Shown here: positions 35,781 through 44,646 of the stretch, piece by piece
Position numbering within the stretch: the first letter of the stretch is position 1
How the letters are laid out: each line of letters opens with the position of its first letter
From: DATEDA01 sp963789885
GTDB lineage: Bacteria; Pseudomonadota; Gammaproteobacteria; Burkholderiales; SG8-39
NCBI GenBank assembly: GCA_963789885.1
Contig: CAWBNB010000005.1
Span: forward strand, 124,001 to 188,000
Length of the DNA stretch: 64,000 nucleotides
Reading direction: 5' to 3'
Translations under genes and position numbers: made by a program
Notes under the pieces: generated by a model
What the model was told of the DNA's origin: nothing
Databases searched by the model: none
The model's input: only the letters and a program-made list of their open reading frames with translations

Positions 35781-38700
35781 ATGCGCCGGCTGCTCTGGAC
35801 CCTCGTTGCCGTGTTCGCGCTCGTCGTCCTAGGCGGCGTGCTTTCGGTTGCCTGGCTGGCGAAGAGCGAGCACGCGGTCGTCTGGCTCGCGAAGGAAATC
35901 GCCGCCGCGGCGGGCGGCGCGCTCGAGATCACCGACCCGCGCGGCTACCTCTCCGGCACTGTACGCATCGCGCGGCTGCGTTACGAGGACGAGGACGTGC
36001 GCATCGTCGCGCAGGAGGTCGCGCTCGAGCCGGTGCTCGTCGCCGCGCTCGCGCGCCGGCTCGAGCTGAGCACGCTCGCCGCGCGCGAGCTGGAAGTGGT
36101 GATCAAGCCGACGCCGGGCGAGCCTAAGCCGCCGGACACGCTCGCGCTGCCCGTCGACGTCGACATCGAGCGCGCAATGTTCGGCCGCGTGGTAGTGCGG
36201 AGCGAGCCGGACGAGTTCGCGTTCGAGGATGTGTCGCTCGCGTACGAAGGCTCCGCGACGCGCCACGCGGTGCGCGACCTCAAGGCGCGCTCCACGCTCG
36301 GCACGTTCGGCGGCGCGATCGCCCTCGGGGCGGCGCCGCCGTTCCCGGCGAGCGGCACCGCGTCGCTCGCTCGAGAGGACGTGAGCCTCCCGGTCGCCCT
36401 GGAGGCGACGCTCGATGGCAGCCTCGAGCGGCTCGAGATCGCGCTCGGCGGCAAGGCCGCCGGCGGCGCCGTCGACGGGACCGTGCGCCTCGCCCCGTTT
36501 GCGACGCGCTGGCTCGCCGACGCGAATGCCCGGCTGACCGGCCTCGATCTCGCACGCCTCGATGCGTCGTGGCCGCGCACCGAGCTCGCGGCGACGGTCG
36601 CGGCCGCCATGGGCGACGACGGAACGATCAGCGGCACACTCGACGCGAAGAACGCCGCGGCCGGGCCGTTGAGCGACGGCAAGCTGCCGCTCGTCACGCT
36701 GGTCTCGCCGTTCACGTGGCGCGGCGGCGAGCTGGCATTGCAGGGCCTCAACGCCGGCTTCGGCCCGGGCGGACGCGCGACCGGGAGCGCGCGGGCCGCG
36801 CCGAATCGCGCCGCCCTCGATCTGACGGTCAAGCGCCTCGACCTGCAGGCCTTTCATCGTCCGCTGCACCCGACTCGGCTCGACGGCACGGTCGCCGCCA
36901 CGCTGACGGCCGACACGCAGGCAGTGCGCGCGAAGCTGGCGCAGGCCAACGTGCGCTTCGAGCTCGACGGCGCGCGCCGCGGCGACTCGTTCGCGGTCAA
37001 GCGCTTCGTCGCCGCCGCCGGCGGCGGCGCGCTGACCGCCGAAGGCACGGTGGGGCTCGCCGGCGCGCAGCGGTTCGACGTCCGCGCGCAGCTCGACCGC
37101 CTCGATCCCTCGGCGTTCGGCACCTATCCCAGCGCGCGCATCACGGGCGACGTCGCCGCGACCGGCGCGCTCGCGCCGCGGTGGCAGGTGGAAGCGCGGT
37201 TCGACGTGCGCGAGAGCCGGTGGCGCAACGTCGCGCTCGTCGGCGACGGGCGGCTCGCCGCTTCGGCGTCCGAGGTGCACGACCTGCACGCGTCGCTCCG
37301 CGTCGGCACCAATCGCCTGGTGGCGCACGGCGGCCTCGGCCGGTCCGGCGACTCGCTCGCGGTGTCGCTCGCCGCGCCGCGCCTGGCCGACCTCGACCCG
37401 CGGATCACCGGTCGCGCGACCGCGAACGCCACGCTGCGCGGCGCGCTCGACCGGCCCGCGGTCGAATTCGACGCGACCGCCGAGCGACTCGAAGCGCTCG
37501 GCGCCTACCGCGCGGTGTCGATGACCGCACGCGGGACGCTGACCGCCGATGACGACCCGCGGATCGACGTCGACGTCGCGGTGAATTCAGCCGCCGTCGG
37601 CCGGTTCACGCTCAGCAGCGTTTCCGCGAAGGCGACCGGCAGCTTCGCGCGGCACGTCATCGACGTCGCGGCCGCCGGCGACGGCATCGATCTCGGCGGC
37701 CGCGCGGTCGGCCGCTGGCGGCGCGGGGAGGGATGGGCCGGCACAATCGACACGCTGCAGAATCGCGGACGCCTTCCGGCTCGGCTCCTCGCCCCGGTCG
37801 CGGTCGAGACCGGCCGGTCGCGCGTCGCCATCGGTGCGGCGGCATTCGAGGTCGGCGACGGCCGGCTCTCGATCCAGCGCCTGCGCTGGGAGCGAGGGCG
37901 TCTGTCGACGCAGGGCGAGGCAGCGAACTTCGCGATCGCGCCGCTCCTCGCGCTCGCCGGCCTGCAGGCGGACGTCGAGTCCACGCTCACCGTGCGCGGC
38001 GTTTGGTCGATCGAGACCACGCCGCACCTCAACGGCACGATCGCGGTCGCGCGCGAATCGGGCGATCTCGCGATCGGCGAAGCAGGCAACCCTGCGCGGG
38101 TCTCGCTCGAGCTGAGCGAGCTCCGCCTCGACGCGAAGCTGGTCGACGACGCCGCGAGCGGCACGGCGGCGGTGACGGCGCGACGGCTTGGGAGCGCCAA
38201 CGCGACGTTCGAGATCGGCCGCGCCGCTGGCGCGGCGCCGGGCACGTTCTCGCCCGACGCGCCGCTCGCCGCGCGGTTGACCGCGGCGATCGCTTCGCTC
38301 CGGCCGCTCGGCCCGCTGCTCAACGGCCAGCCGCTGATCGACGGTACGGTCAACGCCTCGCTCGCCGCCGCCGGCACGGTGCGCGCGCCGCACCTCACCG
38401 GCCGCATCGACGCGGCCGGCCTGGCGCTCGAGGTGCCGGCGCAGGGCGTGCGTCTCGTCGACGGCCGGCTGGCCGCGACGCTCGACGCCGAGGCGCTGCG
38501 GGTGGAGACGTTCGAGATCCGCGGCGGCGAAGGCCGGCTCACCGCGCGCGGGATCGCGCCGCGCACCGGCGATACGGCGCTCGAGTGGCAGGCGGAGAAC
38601 CTCCGGCTCTTCGGGCTTCCCGACCGCCTGCTCATCCTCGACGGCGCCGGCAAGCTCGCAATCGCCGGCGGGCGGGTGGTGCTCACCGGCGCGCTCGCCG

Positions 38701-39521
38701 CGCGCGAGGGTTACATCGAGTTCGCACGCCAGCGCGGCGCGACGCTCGGCGACGACGTCGTCGTGATCGGTCGCCCGGCGAAGCCGGCGCCGCGCGCCGC
38801 GGCCGGGCGCTCGCCGCTCCGGGTCACGCTGGATCTCGACTTCGGACGCAAGTTCCGCATCGTCGGCGCCGGCCTCGACACCGCCCTCGCCGGCAAGCTG
38901 CGCGTCGAGACGCGGGACTCGGGCGAGTTCGTCGGCAAGGGCGAGATCAGCGCCGTGCGCGGCATCTATTTCTTCCTCGGCCAGCGCCTCGAGATCGAGC
39001 GCGGGCGGCTGATCTTCGATGGCCCGATCGAGAATCCCGCGCTCGACGTGTTCGCGGTGCGCCGCGGGCTGCAGGTCGAACCCGGCGTGGAGCTGACCGG
39101 GACCTTGCGCAACCCGCGGGTGCAGGTCGTGTCGCGCCCGCCCCTCCCCGAGGGCGAGCGTCTCGCGTGGCTCGTGCTCGGCCGCCCGCTCGATACCGCG
39201 TCCGCGGCCGACGCGATCCTGCTGCAGTCGGCGGCGGCATCGCTGCTCGACGACTCGAACGCGATCCCGATCGGCCGGCGGATCGCACTGTCGTTGGGCC
39301 TCGACGACATCGGCCTCAAGGGCGGGACCAACGTGCAGAGCTCGGCGGTGTCGATCGGGAAGCGGCTGTCCGAGCGGCTCTACCTGACGGTCGAGCAGGG
39401 CCTCGCGGCCGCGCGGACGCTGGTGACGCTCGAGTACCTGCTCGGGCGCGGCTTCCGCGTCCGCGCGTCGGGCGGGCAGGACAGCTCGCTGGGCGTGTTT
39501 TACACGCGGTCGTTCGACTGA
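35781..39521 (+). CDS. tamB: Translocation/assembly module inner-membrane protein TamB
   Basis: A 1,246-residue protein with an N-terminal anchor (LLWTLVAVFALVVLGGVLSV), a long periplasmic beta-helix-like region resembling AsmA-type proteins, and a C-terminal TamB (DUF490) domain. The C-terminal hallmarks are GEISAVRGIYFFLGQRLEIE, RGRLIFDGPIENPALDV, VQVVSRPPLPEGERLAWLVL, and the end SLGVFYTRSFD. TamB spans the periplasm and joins TamA, and family members also carry phospholipids. It is intact, unlike the AsmA gene before it. Length is typical (about 1,200-1,400 aa). Confidence 0.95.
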   Translation: MRRLLWTLVAVFALVVLGGVLSVAWLAKSEHAVVWLAKEIAAAAGGALEITDPRGYLSGTVRIARLRYEDEDVRIVAQEVALEPVLVAALARRLELSTLAARELEVVIKPTPGEPKPPDTLALPVDVDIERAMFGRVVVRSEPDEFAFEDVSLAYEGSATRHAVRDLKARSTLGTFGGAIALGAAPPFPASGTASLAREDVSLPVALEATLDGSLERLEIALGGKAAGGAVDGTVRLAPFATRWLADANARLTGLDLARLDASWPRTELAATVAAAMGDDGTISGTLDAKNAAAGPLSDGKLPLVTLVSPFTWRGGELALQGLNAGFGPGGRATGSARAAPNRAALDLTVKRLDLQAFHRPLHPTRLDGTVAATLTADTQAVRAKLAQANVRFELDGARRGDSFAVKRFVAAAGGGALTAEGTVGLAGAQRFDVRAQLDRLDPSAFGTYPSARITGDVAATGALAPRWQVEARFDVRESRWRNVALVGDGRLAASASEVHDLHASLRVGTNRLVAHGGLGRSGDSLAVSLAAPRLADLDPRITGRATANATLRGALDRPAVEFDATAERLEALGAYRAVSMTARGTLTADDDPRIDVDVAVNSAAVGRFTLSSVSAKATGSFARHVIDVAAAGDGIDLGGRAVGRWRRGEGWAGTIDTLQNRGRLPARLLAPVAVETGRSRVAIGAAAFEVGDGRLSIQRLRWERGRLSTQGEAANFAIAPLLALAGLQADVESTLTVRGVWSIETTPHLNGTIAVARESGDLAIGEAGNPARVSLELSELRLDAKLVDDAASGTAAVTARRLGSANATFEIGRAAGAAPGTFSPDAPLAARLTAAIASLRPLGPLLNGQPLIDGTVNASLAAAGTVRAPHLTGRIDAAGLALEVPAQGVRLVDGRLAATLDAEALRVETFEIRGGEGRLTARGIAPRTGDTALEWQAENLRLFGLPDRLLILDGAGKLAIAGGRVVLTGALAAREGYIEFARQRGATLGDDVVVIGRPAKPAPRAAAGRSPLRVTLDLDFGRKFRIVGAGLDTALAGKLRVETRDSGEFVGKGEISAVRGIYFFLGQRLEIERGRLIFDGPIENPALDVFAVRRGLQVEPGVELTGTLRNPRVQVVSRPPLPEGERLAWLVLGRPLDTASAADAILLQSAAASLLDDSNAIPIGRRIALSLGLDDIGLKGGTNVQSSAVSIGKRLSERLYLTVEQGLAAARTLVTLEYLLGRGFRVRASGGQDSSLGVFYTRSFD

Positions 39522-39568
39522 ACGGCTGCGCGGCGGCCTTACCTCACGCGCCGCGCTGCCGTGCGGGC

Positions 39569-40186
39569 TCACGCCCGGTAGAACCCCTCCGGCTCCGCGA
39601 CGCCGGCCTCCGCGAACGCCGCCCGGCGCTTGCGGCACTGCGGGCAGCGGCCGCAGTGCACCGGGTAGCCGAGCAGGCACGAGTAGGTCGTGTCGAAGTC
39701 GACGCCGAGCTCCGCGCCGCGGCGCACGACCTCGCTCTTGCCCATGCTGACGTAGGGGGTTCGCAACTCGACGTCGCCGAGAAGCCCGGCCATCAGCCGG
39801 AACTGGGCGAGGAACGCGTGCGACGATGACGGGTACTCGAGCGTGTCGCCGTGATTGACCCCGATGTAGACCCGCCGCGCGCCCAGGTTGGTCGCGTACG
39901 ACAAGGCGAGGCTAAGCGCCACCAGGTTCCGGTGCGGCAGCGGGATGTGCGCCTTGCGCTCCTGCCCGCGGCGGAACGTCGCACCCACGCGCGCGAGGTC
40001 GAGCACCACCACCTCGACCCCGAGCGGCTCGCAGTGGTCCTCCGCGGCGAGCCGCTCTTCCGGTGCGGCGCGCTGCCCGTAGTCGACGAAGAGCGCCTGC
40101 ATCGGCTCGCCAGCCTGCGCGAGCTGGTGCAGCAGCGTCGTGCTCTCGACGCCGCCGGAGAGGAGCAGGATGGCGGGCGATTCCAC
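39569..40186 (-). CDS. queC: 7-cyano-7-deazaguanine synthase (QueC-like)
   Basis: A 205-residue PP-loop ATPase. The ATP loop is LLLSGGVESTTLLHQ; most QueC proteins have SGGxDS, so Glu replaces the usual Asp. YPSSSHAFLAQF and LRTPYVSMGKSEVVRRGAEL are family segments. The C-terminal zinc knuckle is complete (CLLGYPVHCGRCPQCRKRRA). QueC converts 7-carboxy-7-deazaguanine to preQ0 in queuosine synthesis. No queD, queE or queF is in the window, so a solitary or divergent QueC-like role (for example DNA or secondary-metabolite deazaguanine) cannot be excluded. It is divergent from the ferredoxin operon. Confidence 0.85.
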   Translation of the reverse strand: MESPAILLLSGGVESTTLLHQLAQAGEPMQALFVDYGQRAAPEERLAAEDHCEPLGVEVVVLDLARVGATFRRGQERKAHIPLPHRNLVALSLALSYATNLGARRVYIGVNHGDTLEYPSSSHAFLAQFRLMAGLLGDVELRTPYVSMGKSEVVRRGAELGVDFDTTYSCLLGYPVHCGRCPQCRKRRAAFAEAGVAEPEGFYRA

Positions 40187-40263
40187 CCTCTAGAGTACCA
40201 ACTTGGAGGGATCTACAAGGGGCGTGCCCCCTCGTACCGGCGTTGGGGGGAGCACGCGGCCTC

Positions 40264-40269
40264 TATAAT
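40264..40269 (+). promoter_or_regulatory. Consensus -10 element before the ferredoxin operon
   Basis: Perfect TATAAT 24 bp before ATG 40294, in the only long gap between queC and the six-gene run that follows. No good -35 lies at 16-18 bp (the closest, TTGGGG, is at a spacing of 14), so strength is uncertain. A GGAG lies 10 nt before the ATG. Confidence 0.45.
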
Positions 40270-40293
40270 CCGGGCCACCAGGAGCACTCCCCG

Positions 40294-40602
40294 ATGAGCC
40301 ACTACAAGCATCACGTGTTTTTCTGCTGCAACCAGCGCGACACCGGGGCGGCGTGCTGCCAGAGCCACGACGCCGATGCGATGCGCGGCTACTGCAAGGA
40401 CCGCGTCAAGGAGCTGAAGCTCGCCGGGCCGGGCAAGGTGCGGGTGAACAAGGCCGGCTGCCTCGACCGCTGCGAGGAAGGTCCCTGCGTCGTCGTCTAC
40501 CCCGAAGCGGTCTGGTACACCTACGTCGACAAGTCCGACATCGACGAGATCATCGAGGAGCATCTCGTCAACGGCCGGGTCGTGGAACGCCTGCGCCTGT
40601 GA
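40294..40602 (+). CDS. Thioredoxin-fold [2Fe-2S] ferredoxin
   Basis: A 102-residue protein with YKHHVFFCCNQRDTGAACC near the start and VNKAGCLDRCEEGPCVVVYP in the middle. The Cys pattern is that of thioredoxin-like [2Fe-2S] ferredoxins, in which four of these cysteines bind the cluster. The C-terminal segment VWYTYVDKSDIDEIIEEHL completes the fold. Electron partner is unknown. It is the first gene of a tightly coupled run and its stop overlaps the next start (GTGA). Confidence 0.9.
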   Translation: MSHYKHHVFFCCNQRDTGAACCQSHDADAMRGYCKDRVKELKLAGPGKVRVNKAGCLDRCEEGPCVVVYPEAVWYTYVDKSDIDEIIEEHLVNGRVVERLRL

Positions 40603-41252
40603 CCCGCAAGCCCGAGCGGCTCGCGGTCGACGGGCCGGCGGGCAAAATCGAGATCGTCGTCGACCACCCGTCGGTGTTCCCGACCGAAGGCGCGGCGGAA
40701 GAGGCCGCCCGCGGCATCGCGCTCGTCGCCCATCCGCATCCGCTCTTCGGCGGCACGCTCGACAACAAGGTCGCGCAGACGCTTGCGCGCACGTTCACCG
40801 AGCTCGGCTATATCGCGGTGCGGCCGAACTTCCGCGGCGTCGGGGCGAGCGAAGGCGAGCACGACCACGGCGACGGCGAGACCGACGATCTCGTGCGCGT
40901 CATCGACTGGGCGCTCAGCCGGTTCGGTCCGCTGCCGGTCGCGCTCGCCGGGTTCTCGTTCGGCGCCTACGTGCAAACGCGGGTGGCGAAGCGGGTACAA
41001 GCGGAGCGGCTCGCGCTCGTCGGTGTTCCCGACGGCCTCGTCACCGGCGGGCGCACGTACCGGACCGAGCCCGTCCCCGCCGATACGATCGTGATCCACG
41101 GCGAGCTCGACGAGACCGCACCCCTCGCGAACGCGCTCGGCTGGGCGCGGCCGCAGGAGCTGCCGATCGTCGTGGTGCCGGGCGCCGACCACTTCTTCCA
41201 CCGGCGGCTGCACCTCATTCGCGACATCATCAAGCGCCAGTGGAAAGCCTGA
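40599..41252 (+). CDS. Alpha/beta hydrolase of the dienelactone hydrolase-like group
   Basis: A 217-residue hydrolase from GTG 40599, overlapping the ferredoxin stop. It has the family start GIALVAHPHPLFGGTLDNKV with the oxyanion region HPHPL. The nucleophile elbow is AGFSFGAYVQ (GxSxG with Ser), the Asp is in IHGELDETAPL, and the catalytic His is in VPGADHFFHRRL. The substrate is unknown. The last 13 bp overlap the start of the nodI-type gene. Confidence 0.88.
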   Translation: MTRKPERLAVDGPAGKIEIVVDHPSVFPTEGAAEEAARGIALVAHPHPLFGGTLDNKVAQTLARTFTELGYIAVRPNFRGVGASEGEHDHGDGETDDLVRVIDWALSRFGPLPVALAGFSFGAYVQTRVAKRVQAERLALVGVPDGLVTGGRTYRTEPVPADTIVIHGELDETAPLANALGWARPQELPIVVVPGADHFFHRRLHLIRDIIKRQWKA

Positions 41253-42169
41253 CCGCGACCCAGGTCCTGCGAGTCACCGGCCTGCGCAAGCGCTACGGCG
41301 ACAACGAGGTCGTCGCCGGCACGAGCCTCGCGATCGCGCGCGGCGAATGCTTCGGATTGCTCGGGCCGAACGGCGCCGGCAAGACAACGACGCTGCGGCT
41401 CTGCCTCGGGTTGATCGACCCCGACGGAGGCTCGATCGAGCTGATGGGGCGACCGGTGCCGGGCGAAGCGCGCGCGGCGCGGGAGCGCGTCGGCGTCGTC
41501 CCCCAGCACGACAACATCGATCCCGACTTCACCGTCGCCGAGAACCTGCTCGTGTACGGCCGCTACTTCGGCATCCCCGATGCGGAGATCCGCGGCCGCA
41601 TCCCCGGGCTGCTCGAGTTCGCCGGGCTCGCGGGGCGCGCGGACGCCAAGATCCAGACGCTCTCCGGCGGCATGAAGCGCCGCCTCACGCTCGCTCGGGC
41701 GCTGGTGAACGACCCGGAACTCGTCTTCATGGACGAGCCGACGACCGGCCTCGACCCGCAGGCGCGGCACCTGATCTGGGAGCGGCTGCGCAGCCTCGTC
41801 GCGCAGGGCAAGACGATCGTGCTCACCACGCACTTCATGGACGAGGCCGAGCGGCTCTGCGGCCGGCTCGCGATCATGGATCGTGGCCGCATCATCGCCC
41901 AGGGTGCGCCGCGCGAGCTGATCCAGACGCACATCGAGCCGCAGGTGGTCGAGGTGCACGGCGACGGGGCAGCGGAATGGGGCGAGCGCGAGGCGCCGCG
42001 GCTCGCGGCGCGGGTCGAGCGCGTCGGCGAATCGGTGTTCTGCTACGCCCGCGACGCCGGCCCGATCGTCGCCGACCTCGAACGCCACGGCGCGCTCGCA
42101 TACCTCCACCGGCCGGCGAACCTCGAGGACGTGTTCCTCAAGCTGACGGGCAGGGATCTGCGTGACTGA
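41240..42169 (+). CDS. ABC exporter ATPase, NodI/DrrA type
   Basis: A 309-residue ATPase. GTG 41240 lies inside the preceding gene. Walker A is GPNGAGKTT, the Q-loop is in VVPQHDNIDPDFTVAENLL, the signature is LSGGMKRR, Walker B is LVFMDEPTTGLDPQ, and the H-loop is TTHFMDEAERLC. The C-terminal LEDVFLKLTGRDLRD is the NodI/DrrA-family tail. With the next gene it forms a complete half-set of an exporter. In rhizobia NodIJ exports lipo-chitin signals, but free-living betaproteobacteria commonly carry this pair with unknown cargo, so no nod function is claimed. Confidence 0.92.
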   Translation: MESLTATQVLRVTGLRKRYGDNEVVAGTSLAIARGECFGLLGPNGAGKTTTLRLCLGLIDPDGGSIELMGRPVPGEARAARERVGVVPQHDNIDPDFTVAENLLVYGRYFGIPDAEIRGRIPGLLEFAGLAGRADAKIQTLSGGMKRRLTLARALVNDPELVFMDEPTTGLDPQARHLIWERLRSLVAQGKTIVLTTHFMDEAERLCGRLAIMDRGRIIAQGAPRELIQTHIEPQVVEVHGDGAAEWGEREAPRLAARVERVGESVFCYARDAGPIVADLERHGALAYLHRPANLEDVFLKLTGRDLRD

Positions 42170-42190
42170 GTCACGGGAAGGACAGCTCGC

Positions 42191-42973
42191 ATGAACGCCA
42201 CGTACGCCCTCCCCCGCCTCTCCTTCCGGCTCGTCCCGGTCTGGCGCCGCAATTTTCTCGTCTGGCGGAAGCTCGCCGTGCCATCGATGCTCGGCAACCT
42301 CGGCGACCCGCTGATCTACATGCTTGGCTTGGGCTACGGCCTCGGGTCGTTCCTGCCGCAGGTCGACGGCGTGCCCTACATCGTCTTCCTCGCCGCCGGC
42401 ACGGTGTGCTTCTCGGTCATGAACAGCGCGACCTTCGAAGCGCTCTACTCGTCGTTCTCGCGCATGCACGTGCAGCGGACGTGGGACGCGATCCTCAACG
42501 CGCCGGTCGCGCTCGACGACATCGTCGCCGCCGAGCTCGGGTGGTGCGCGGCGAAAAGCTTCCTGTCGGGGCTCGCGATCATGGTGGTGGCCTGGGCGCT
42601 GGGGCTCACGAGCTCGCCGCTCGCGCTCTGGGTGCTGGCGGCGGTGCCGATCATCGGGCTCGCATTCGGCGCGCTAGCGCTCATTGCCACAGCGGTGTCG
42701 CCGTCATACGACTTCTTCATGTACTACTTCACGCTGTTCGTCACCCCGATGGGCATGCTGTGCGGCGTGTTCTACCCGATCGACGCGCTGCCCTCGGCGC
42801 TGCAGGCGGTGTCGTGGGTGCTGCCGCTCACGCACGCGACCGAGCTCGTACGGCCGCTCTTCCTTGGCGAGATCCCGCCGCACGCGGCGCTGAACGTCGC
42901 GGTGCTGCTTGCCTACGCGGCGGCCGGCTTCTATGCTGCGATGATCCTCTTCCGCCGTCGGCTGCTCCATTGA
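42191..42973 (+). CDS. ABC exporter permease, NodJ/ABC-2 type
   Basis: A 260-residue ABC-2-type permease with six helices. Family blocks are NFLVWRKLAVPSMLGNLGDP, IYMLGLGYGLGSFLPQVDG, YIVFLAAGTVCFSVMNSATF and SPSYDFFMYYFTLFVTPMGM, ending with VFYPIDALPSALQAVSWVLP. It starts 21 bp after the ATPase gene and partners it. Its TGA overlaps the ATG of the hemJ-like gene (TGATG). Confidence 0.92.
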   Translation: MNATYALPRLSFRLVPVWRRNFLVWRKLAVPSMLGNLGDPLIYMLGLGYGLGSFLPQVDGVPYIVFLAAGTVCFSVMNSATFEALYSSFSRMHVQRTWDAILNAPVALDDIVAAELGWCAAKSFLSGLAIMVVAWALGLTSSPLALWVLAAVPIIGLAFGALALIATAVSPSYDFFMYYFTLFVTPMGMLCGVFYPIDALPSALQAVSWVLPLTHATELVRPLFLGEIPPHAALNVAVLLAYAAAGFYAAMILFRRRLLH

Positions 42974-43392
42974 TGCTCTGGATCAAGGCCCTCCACATCG
43001 TCTTCGTCGTGACGTGGTTCGCGGGTCTCTTCTACCTGCCCCGGCTCTTTGTCTACCACGCGCAGGCGACCGATCGCGAAGGCATCGAGCGCTTCAAGAT
43101 CATGGAGCGCAAATTGCTCGTCGGCATCATGACGCCGAGCGCAGTGTTGGCGATCGCATTCGGCCTGTGGCTTTGGCTCGGGTACGGCGTGGGCGCGGGC
43201 ACGGGCTGGATGCACGCGAAGCTCGCGATCGTGCTGGTGCTCGTCGGCTACCACTTCTGGTGCGCGAAGCTCTTCGGCGACTTCAGGCACGACCGCAACA
43301 CGAAGAGCCACGTCTGGTACCGCTGGTTCAATGAAGTGCCGGTGGTGCTGCTCCTGGCGGCCGTGATCCTCGTCGTCGTGAAGCCGCTCTGA
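42973..43392 (+). CDS. hemJ: HemJ-type protoporphyrinogen IX oxidase
   Basis: A 139-residue four-helix membrane protein. The family start KALHIVFVVTWFAGLFYLPR contains the conserved His near residue 8, and RLFVYHAQATDREGIERFKI and MERKLLVGIMTPSA are typical. KLAIVLVLVGYHFWCAKLF carries the second conserved region. HemJ oxidises protoporphyrinogen IX to protoporphyrin IX in heme synthesis in many bacteria lacking HemG and HemY. It is coupled by overlaps at both ends (TGATG). Confidence 0.92.
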   Translation: MLWIKALHIVFVVTWFAGLFYLPRLFVYHAQATDREGIERFKIMERKLLVGIMTPSAVLAIAFGLWLWLGYGVGAGTGWMHAKLAIVLVLVGYHFWCAKLFGDFRHDRNTKSHVWYRWFNEVPVVLLLAAVILVVVKPL

Positions 43393-44600
43393 TGGCGGTC
43401 ACCGCACAGGGCATTCGCGAGGCCGCCGCCGCGATCGCGGGCGCGATCGAAGAGACGCCCTTCCTCCCCTCGCGCACGCTGTCGGAAGCGACCGGCGCCG
43501 AGGTCTTCCTGAAGTTCGAGAACCTGCAGTTCACCGCGTCGTTCAAGGAACGCGGCGCGCTCAACAAGCTCCTCGGGCTGACCTCGCGCGAGCGCGCGGC
43601 CGGCGTGCTCGCGGTCTCCGCCGGCAACCACGCCCAGGCGGTCGCCTACCACGCAAAGCGGCTCGGGATCCGCGCGACGATCGTCATGCCGCGGTTCACG
43701 CCGCACGTGAAGGTCGAGCGCACGCGCGAGCACGGCGCGGAAGTGATCCTCGCCGGCGAGACCTTCGACGAGGCGAAGGCGGCAGCGCTCGAGCACGCGC
43801 GCAAGCACGGGCTCACCGTCGTGCACCCCTACGACGACGAGCGCGTGATCTGCGGCCAGGGGACGGTCGCGCTGGAGATGCTCGCGGCGGTGCCCGGCCT
43901 CGAGGCGATCGTCGCGCCGGTCGGCGGCGGCGGCCTGATCTCGGGCATCGCGGTTGCGGCGAAGGACGCGAACCCCGCGATCGAAATCCTCGGCGTCGAG
44001 ACCGACGGCTTTCCGGCGATGCACTGCGCGCTGCACGGAAAGCAGGCGAGCTTCGCCGGCAGCACGATCGCCGAGGGCATCGCGGTGAAGGAGCCGGGTG
44101 CGCTCACGCTGCCGATCGTGAAGGCGCTCGCCGCCGACGTGCTGCTCGTCGGCGACGGCGACATCGAGCAGGCGATCGTCATGCTGCTCGAGATCGAGAA
44201 GACGGTGGTCGAGGGCGCGGGCGCCGCCGGGCTCGCGGCGCTGCTTCGCCACCCCGATCGATTCCGCGGCAAGCGCGTGGGCGTCGTGCTCTCCGGCGGC
44301 AACATCGACCCGCTGGTCCTTTCCGACATCATCGAGCGCGGCATGGCGCGCTCCGGACGTCTCGCCCGGCTCAAGGTCGAGCTGCGCGACCTGCCGGGTG
44401 CGCTCGCGAAAGTCACGGCGTGCCTCGCCGACGCGAACGCGAACATCGAGGAAGTCCATCACCAGCGCGCGTTCACGCATCTCCCGGTGCTCTCCGCCGA
44501 AGTCGAGTTCGTGCTGCAGACGCGCGGGCCGCAGCACGTCGCGGAGATCGTGAGCGCGCTCGAGCGCGCGGGGTTCAAGGCCGAGGTCGTGCCGGATTGA
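43392..44600 (+). CDS. ilvA: Threonine ammonia-lyase with ACT domain
   Basis: PLP enzyme converting threonine to 2-oxobutanoate and ammonia. Length is 402 aa. The Schiff-base Lys is in FTASFKERGALNK, the phosphate loop is in VGGGGLISG, and SAGNHAQAVAYHAKRLGI is the Asn loop. A short C-terminal ACT domain (about 325-402, RLKVELRDLPGALAKVTACL) indicates the catabolic or short form rather than the 500-residue IlvA with two ACT-like domains. The ATG overlaps the hemJ stop, ending a six-gene coupled run. Directly beyond its stop the base composition drops and the cassette region begins. Confidence 0.92.
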   Translation: MAVTAQGIREAAAAIAGAIEETPFLPSRTLSEATGAEVFLKFENLQFTASFKERGALNKLLGLTSRERAAGVLAVSAGNHAQAVAYHAKRLGIRATIVMPRFTPHVKVERTREHGAEVILAGETFDEAKAAALEHARKHGLTVVHPYDDERVICGQGTVALEMLAAVPGLEAIVAPVGGGGLISGIAVAAKDANPAIEILGVETDGFPAMHCALHGKQASFAGSTIAEGIAVKEPGALTLPIVKALAADVLLVGDGDIEQAIVMLLEIEKTVVEGAGAAGLAALLRHPDRFRGKRVGVVLSGGNIDPLVLSDIIERGMARSGRLARLKVELRDLPGALAKVTACLADANANIEEVHHQRAFTHLPVLSAEVEFVLQTRGPQHVAEIVSALERAGFKAEVVPD

Positions 44601-44646
44601 GGCCCGGCTGAAGTCGGGGGTCGCGTGCTGTCGCTACCAGCCAATC

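Noticed and set aside
37587..39680. 697-codon minus-strand frame opposite tamB
   Set aside because: TamB on the plus strand has a full C-terminal domain; the opposite frame has no recognisable motif.
41240..42973. Nodulation factor exporter
   Set aside because: The NodI/NodJ family resemblance is real, but no other nod genes are present and the family is widespread in non-symbiotic betaproteobacteria.
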